Of a stretch of DNA of 8,336 bases, positions 6,676 to 8,336 are shown in pieces. Both the position numbers and the translations under genes were made by a program. A model generated the notes under the pieces. That model saw only the letters and a list, made by a program, of their open reading frames with translations, was not told the DNA's origin and made no database searches. Position 1 is the first letter of the stretch; each line of letters starts with the position of its first letter. The stretch comes from a bacterium (GTDB lineage Bacteria > Krumholzibacteriota > Krumholzibacteriia > WVZY01): the NCBI GenBank assembly GCA_027296025.1, contig JAPUJU010000356.1, positions 1 to 8,336 of the forward strand, read 5' to 3'.

Positions 6676-7578
6676 ATGAATCAGGCTACCGAGTTTACAG
6701 ACGTTCGCGACATCGTCGAGATTCTTCGCAAGATCCGGCGCATTGAGATTTTCACGAAACGCAAGGTCAACGATCTCTTTTCCGGTGAGTACCACAGCGT
6801 ATTCAAAGGGCAGGGGATGGAGTTCGACGAGGTGCGCGAGTATCAACCCGGCGATGACGTTCGTACGATCGATTGGAATGTGACCGCACGGATGGGTGCC
6901 CCGTACATCAAACGTTTCACGGAGGAGCGCGAGCTCGTCGTTCTGTTTCTGCTCGACGTCAGCGCATCGGGAAAGTTCGGGACACAATTGAAAACCAAGA
7001 TCGATATTGCCGCGGAGATCTGCGCGCTGCTCGCTTTCAGTACAATTCAGAATAACGACAAAGTCGGAGCGATTGTTTTCTCGGATCACGTCGAAGAATA
7101 CATTCCGCCCGAGAAGGGTCGCAGCCACGTGCTTCACGTGATCCGCAAAGTCCTCTCGCACCGCCCGCGGGGACGTGGCACGAACATCGCAAGCGCGCTC
7201 GAGTTCTTACTCAAAGTAACAAAACGCCGTGCGATCGTCTTCGTTCTGAGTGACTTCATTTCCCCCGAGTTCGACCGGCCGCTCGCGATGGCGTCTCGCC
7301 GCTTCGATCTGGTCGCGATCCATATTCGTGACCCGCGCGAGATGGATATCGGTATCGCAACGATGGTCAGGCTGTGGGACCAGGAGCGGGGAACCGAGCG
7401 CTTGATCGATTTGGGAGGACGAGACGCGAGAGATCGTTTCAAGAACTATATTCACGCGAGAGACGATAGACTTCAGGAGCTGTTTCGGAGGTCCGGTGTG
7501 GATGCGATTGACATCGATACCGAGCAAGACTATACAAAACCACTCAGCCTGTTTTTTCGGGCACGCAAACGACGATAA
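6676..7578 (+). CDS. DUF58 protein with von Willebrand factor A fold and intact MIDAS
   Basis: A 300-residue protein with no membrane segment or signal peptide, so probably cytosolic or membrane-associated through partners. The DUF58 core is clear at about residues 30-80, with the signature GEYHSVFKGQGMEFDEVREY, then QPGDDVRTIDWNVTAR and KRFTEERE. The vWA fold follows, with metal site residues Asp94-x-Ser96-x-Ser98, Thr169 in GTNIASAL and Asp193 in LSDF. All key positions of a MIDAS are present, so it should bind a divalent cation. DUF58 proteins are the usual partners of MoxR ATPases, and the five-base gap to moxR supports one operon. A weak ribosome site (GAGGT) lies about twelve bases before the ATG, in the last codons of moxR. 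The molecular output of the pair is not established by the sequence. Confidence 0.95.
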   Translation: MNQATEFTDVRDIVEILRKIRRIEIFTKRKVNDLFSGEYHSVFKGQGMEFDEVREYQPGDDVRTIDWNVTARMGAPYIKRFTEERELVVLFLLDVSASGKFGTQLKTKIDIAAEICALLAFSTIQNNDKVGAIVFSDHVEEYIPPEKGRSHVLHVIRKVLSHRPRGRGTNIASALEFLLKVTKRRAIVFVLSDFISPEFDRPLAMASRRFDLVAIHIRDPREMDIGIATMVRLWDQERGTERLIDLGGRDARDRFKNYIHARDDRLQELFRRSGVDAIDIDTEQDYTKPLSLFFRARKRR

Positions 7579-7582
7579 GGAA
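7577..7582 (+). promoter_or_regulatory. Ribosome binding site supporting the start of the BatD-like gene at 7592
   Basis: AAGGAA overlaps the DUF58 stop codon and lies nine bases before ATG 7592. A nearer ATG at 7584 is in another frame that closes after about 36 codons and lacks the signal-peptide sequence, so 7592 is preferred. Confidence 0.55.
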
Positions 7583-7591
7583 TATGCCCGG

Positions 7592-8336
7592 ATGGATTTT
7601 CGATTATTTCTCACTCTGCTGGCAATCCTGTGGGCGACCTCGCTCGGGGCCGCCGTTGCGCCCGTCCATCTCGAGACGGACGTGCGGGCCGACTCCATAA
7701 CGGTTGGCGAACGTTTCCGCGTCGTTCATCGTGTCTCCTACCCGGACTCGTTGACGCTTGTTCGGCCTGCCGGGTTCGATCCCGGAAACTGCAACGTGAT
7801 CGACATTACGGCGCGGGAGCACGAGCCTGGCGTCACCGAAATCGATCTCGAACTGATAACCGTGGATCTTGCGCACGCGACGATTCCGGGGATCCCGATT
7901 CTCTTCGTGACGCCGGCAGGGGATACGCTCGTCACCACGACCGATCCCGTCGACGTCCCCGTGCGGCATTTGACCGGAGAGGGGTCGGAACCCAGGCCTC
8001 TTAAAGCGCAATGGAATGCACCGCGAAGCTTCGCATGGGTCGCGTGGCTGGTTGCCGGACTGCTGCTAGCGGCGGCTGCGGTCTATTTCTTCCTGAGATG
8101 GCGCCGGCGGCTGGAGAATGAACCTGAACCCGTGGAGCCAGCGTTACCCCCCGACTTCGTCGCGCTTCGGGAACTGGCGCACATTGAAACGCTGGGTCTC
8201 CTCGAGGAGAATGAGTTCAAGCAATACTATACACTCGTCGTGGATGTGATTCGGAGGTACGTCGAGAACCGCTACTACGTAACGGCCATGGACCGGACCA
8301 CGTTCGAAATCCTTGATGACGTAGGCTCCCGGGGAC
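7592..8336 (+). CDS. BatD/DUF4381-like membrane-anchored protein, partial (3' end outside the window)
   Basis: An open frame from ATG 7592 runs without a stop to the right edge (248 complete codons). Residues 1-23 look like a signal peptide: a short charged start, a hydrophobic core LFLTLLAILWATSLG, and AVA before Pro24. About 24-140 is a beta-rich extracytoplasmic domain resembling BatD repeats, with an ITVGERFRV strand and a later PGIPILFVTPAGDTL segment. A single membrane span lies at about 147-169, followed by an Arg-rich stop-transfer (RWRRR). The cytoplasmic part from about 188 contains LRELAHIETLGLLEENEFKQ, then YYTLVVDVIRRYVE and AMDRTTFEIL, the pattern of the DUF4381-type helical domain. 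The outer part is much shorter than that of full BatD. Thirteen bases separate it from DUF58, so it belongs to the moxR operon. It would sit in the cytoplasmic membrane as a partner of the MoxR/DUF58/vWA complex. Confidence 0.85.
   Translation, partial: MDFRLFLTLLAILWATSLGAAVAPVHLETDVRADSITVGERFRVVHRVSYPDSLTLVRPAGFDPGNCNVIDITAREHEPGVTEIDLELITVDLAHATIPGIPILFVTPAGDTLVTTTDPVDVPVRHLTGEGSEPRPLKAQWNAPRSFAWVAWLVAGLLLAAAAVYFFLRWRRRLENEPEPVEPALPPDFVALRELAHIETLGLLEENEFKQYYTLVVDVIRRYVENRYYVTAMDRTTFEILDDVGSRG

Overview
The window reads as chromosomal DNA from a moderately GC-rich bacterium. Genes are tightly packed, with start/stop overlaps, and the only non-coding gap above 100 bases is about 240 bases. 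No phage, insertion sequence, CRISPR, tRNA or rRNA signature was seen. The lineage cannot be fixed from the sequence alone. The gene set (an AddAB/AdnAB-like nuclease pair and a MoxR/DUF58/BatD-like operon) would suit a Gram-negative-type lineage such as the FCB/deltaproteobacterial candidate phyla, but this is a weak guess.

Layout. (1) Positions 1-3870, plus strand, hold a double-strand-break repair module. It consists of the C-terminal part of an AddB-like Fe-S PD-(D/E)XK nuclease, followed with a one-base TGATG overlap by a 1041-residue AddA/UvrD-type helicase-nuclease. Both proteins end in an iron-sulfur-type nuclease domain. An in-frame TGA at 44-46 separates the first gene from the same frame at the left edge of the window. 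(2) Positions 3867-5442, minus strand, hold a two-gene operon. An eight-helix membrane protein built from two similar four-helix halves is followed by a HAD-family phosphatase/phosphomutase, which starts at TTG inside the end of the membrane gene. The HAD gene converges on the helicase gene so tightly that both stop codons lie in a single CTAG. (3) Positions 5443-5683 are the divergent intergenic region. It contains a good sigma-70-like promoter on the minus strand, two hairpins and a spaced 9-base direct repeat. (4) Positions 5684-8336, plus strand, hold a MoxR AAA+ ATPase, a DUF58/von Willebrand A protein with an intact MIDAS, and a membrane-anchored BatD/DUF4381-like protein that runs off the right edge.

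Working together: the first block should bind, unwind and resect broken DNA ends. The last block is the front of a MoxR-Bat type operon, in which the ATPase is thought to act as a chaperone or activator on vWA-domain partners at the cell envelope. The middle pair is co-translated, but I do not recognise a function for the membrane protein. No wholly new system is evident. The most unusual items are the duplicated membrane protein, the interrupted nuclease gene and the dual Fe-S nuclease arrangement.
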